A stretch of DNA of 64,000 nt from Arthrobacter sp. StoSoilB20 (lineage in GTDB: Bacteria > Actinomycetota > Actinomycetes > Actinomycetales > Micrococcaceae), in assembly GCF_019977295.1 (NCBI RefSeq), contig NZ_AP024651.1, positions 2,790,001-2,854,000 of the forward strand, written 5' to 3'. Of this stretch, positions 63,072 to 64,000 are shown in pieces (the first letter of the stretch is position 1; every line of letters begins with the position of its first letter). The notes beneath the pieces were generated by a model that was not told the origin of the DNA, did not search any database, and saw nothing but the letters and a program-made list of their open reading frames with translations. A program made the translations under genes and the position numbers.

Positions 63072-64000
63072 TTAGGTGTTTCCAGCCCTTTTCCAGGCAC
63101 CCCGTTCCGAGCTGGCCAAACCCATAAGCCCCAGCCGCCCCAGACCTGCCCGCACGGCATCCGGGCTCAGGCCGGCAACCACCGTCAGCTTTTCCACCGA
63201 GCTTGCGGATCGGAGCGGGAGGGCATCCAGGAGGATGAGGTCTTCAAGCGACAAGCCATCGTGTATGGCTGATTCGACGTCTGCTGCCCCGCTGTTGGAT
63301 TCTCCGATGGCACCGGCCAGCTCAGTGATCTCACCAGCGTCCGTGACGCAGATGGCTCCTCCTTCCCGGAGCAGGCGGTGGCAGCCAGCCGAATTCGCAC
63401 TGTGGATGGACCCGGGAACCGTCGCAACAACTCTGCCGATCGATTCAGCATGATGTGCCGTATTGAGCGCCCCTGAACGCCACCGCGCCTCCACCACCAC
63501 CGTGACCGATGCCAGGGCTGCGATGATTCTGTTGCGCTGCAGGAAGCGGTAACGGGTTGGAGCGGATCCCGGCGGCACTTCCGAGACAACAGCGCCTTGG
63601 GTGGCTACGGCCCGGAGAAGATCGTCATTTCCCGAGGGATAGAAACGGTCCACACCGCCGGCCATCACAGCAATGGTGGGCAGGCTGGCTGCCCCACCAC
63701 CGAGTGCCCCACGGTGCGCGTGGGCATCGATGCCATAGGCACCACCGGATACCACTGTGTAGCCACGCTGGGCCAAGGCGTACGCAAAATCGCCTGTGAC
63801 CGATGCCCCGTAGCTCGTACTGTCCCTCGACCCCACCAGGGCAATGGTTCGACCAACAGGGGGCAGCGGCTGCTCCTGGCCCCGCCACCAGAGGCAGAGC
63901 GGCTCCTGGAGACCGAGATCGGAGAGTTGCTCCGGCCACAGCTCATCGCCGGGAATGATCAAACGCCCACCAAGCCGCCGCATTGTCTCCAGGTCGCGAT
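63072..64000 (-). CDS. dprA: DNA processing protein DprA (3' part; 5' end beyond the window)
   Basis: DprA binds incoming ssDNA and loads RecA. About 309 residues are visible and the frame stays open to position 64000. The Rossmann-like core has GSRDSTSYGASVTGDFA, VSGGAYGIDAHAHRGAL, SEVPPGSAPTRYRFLQRNRIIAAL and ARWRSGALNTAHHA. A C-terminal winged-helix domain (SSVEKLTVVAGLSPDAVRAGLGRL) follows. It lies 63 nt upstream of xerC on the same strand. Confidence 0.93.
   Translation of the reverse strand, partial: RDLETMRRLGGRLIIPGDELWPEQLSDLGLQEPLCLWWRGQEQPLPPVGRTIALVGSRDSTSYGASVTGDFAYALAQRGYTVVSGGAYGIDAHAHRGALGGGAASLPTIAVMAGGVDRFYPSGNDDLLRAVATQGAVVSEVPPGSAPTRYRFLQRNRIIAALASVTVVVEARWRSGALNTAHHAESIGRVVATVPGSIHSANSAGCHRLLREGGAICVTDAGEITELAGAIGESNSGAADVESAIHDGLSLEDLILLDALPLRSASSVEKLTVVAGLSPDAVRAGLGRLGLMGLASSERGAWKRAGNT

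Overview
The window is high-GC DNA from an actinobacterium of the Micrococcaceae, most like Arthrobacter/Paenarthrobacter. Three things point there: mycobacteria-like gene order around clpX-clpP2-clpP1-tig and around aceE-fasR-fabDHPF, an actinobacterial translational T-box on ileS, and conserved actinobacterial families of unknown function (DUF3052, DUF3145, DUF6504). I see no transposase, integrase other than XerC, phage gene, CRISPR array or rRNA.

Layout. 0-5.4 kb: the 5' end of ileS with its T-box leader, a membrane-anchored endonuclease/exonuclease/phosphatase protein, an SDR and valS. 5.7-24.7 kb: a housekeeping block with an atypical Fpg-like glycosylase, an Rv2466c-like thioredoxin-fold protein, clpX, clpP2, clpP1, tig, tRNA-Pro, tRNA-Gly, nei, rpiB, pepN, an OsmC protein, mscS-glbO, tesB and ettA. 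24.7-37.5 kb: tRNA-Arg, an SSB paralogue, map, an AlkD-like protein, a GT-C mannosyltransferase, orn, tRNA-His, def, a secreted HNH nuclease, a long GapB-type GAPDH, RNase P RNA, yaaA, a zinc-ribbon/coiled-coil protein and a Nif3-like protein. 37.5-39.7 kb: sulfur genes msrA, cysK and cysE.

39.7-50.6 kb is the most accessory-looking part: an SDR behind a 19-bp minisatellite, gnd, a GntR regulator, L-idonate and gluconate 5-dehydrogenases, a beta-hydroxyacid dehydrogenase, a D-2-hydroxyacid dehydrogenase, an MHS-type transporter and an IclR regulator. Together they look like uptake and oxidation of sugar acids feeding 6-phosphogluconate; no gluconate kinase is present in the window.

50.7-64 kb returns to core genes: tRNA-Val, then a translationally coupled DUF3052-ahpE-sir2 set divergent from aceE, then fasR and the type II fatty acid synthesis genes fabD-fabH-acpP-fabF, DUF3145, xerC and the 3' part of dprA.

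I did not find a convincing wholly new system. The best leads are a sharp codon-composition switch inside aceE, short tandem repeats beginning at stop codons or filling a promoter gap, a recurring -10-like hexamer 6-7 nt before start codons (predicted leaderless mRNAs), several clean operator-like palindromes, and familiar enzymes that lack a hallmark residue set (IdnD, sirtuin, Fpg-like, Rv2466c-like, zinc ribbon).
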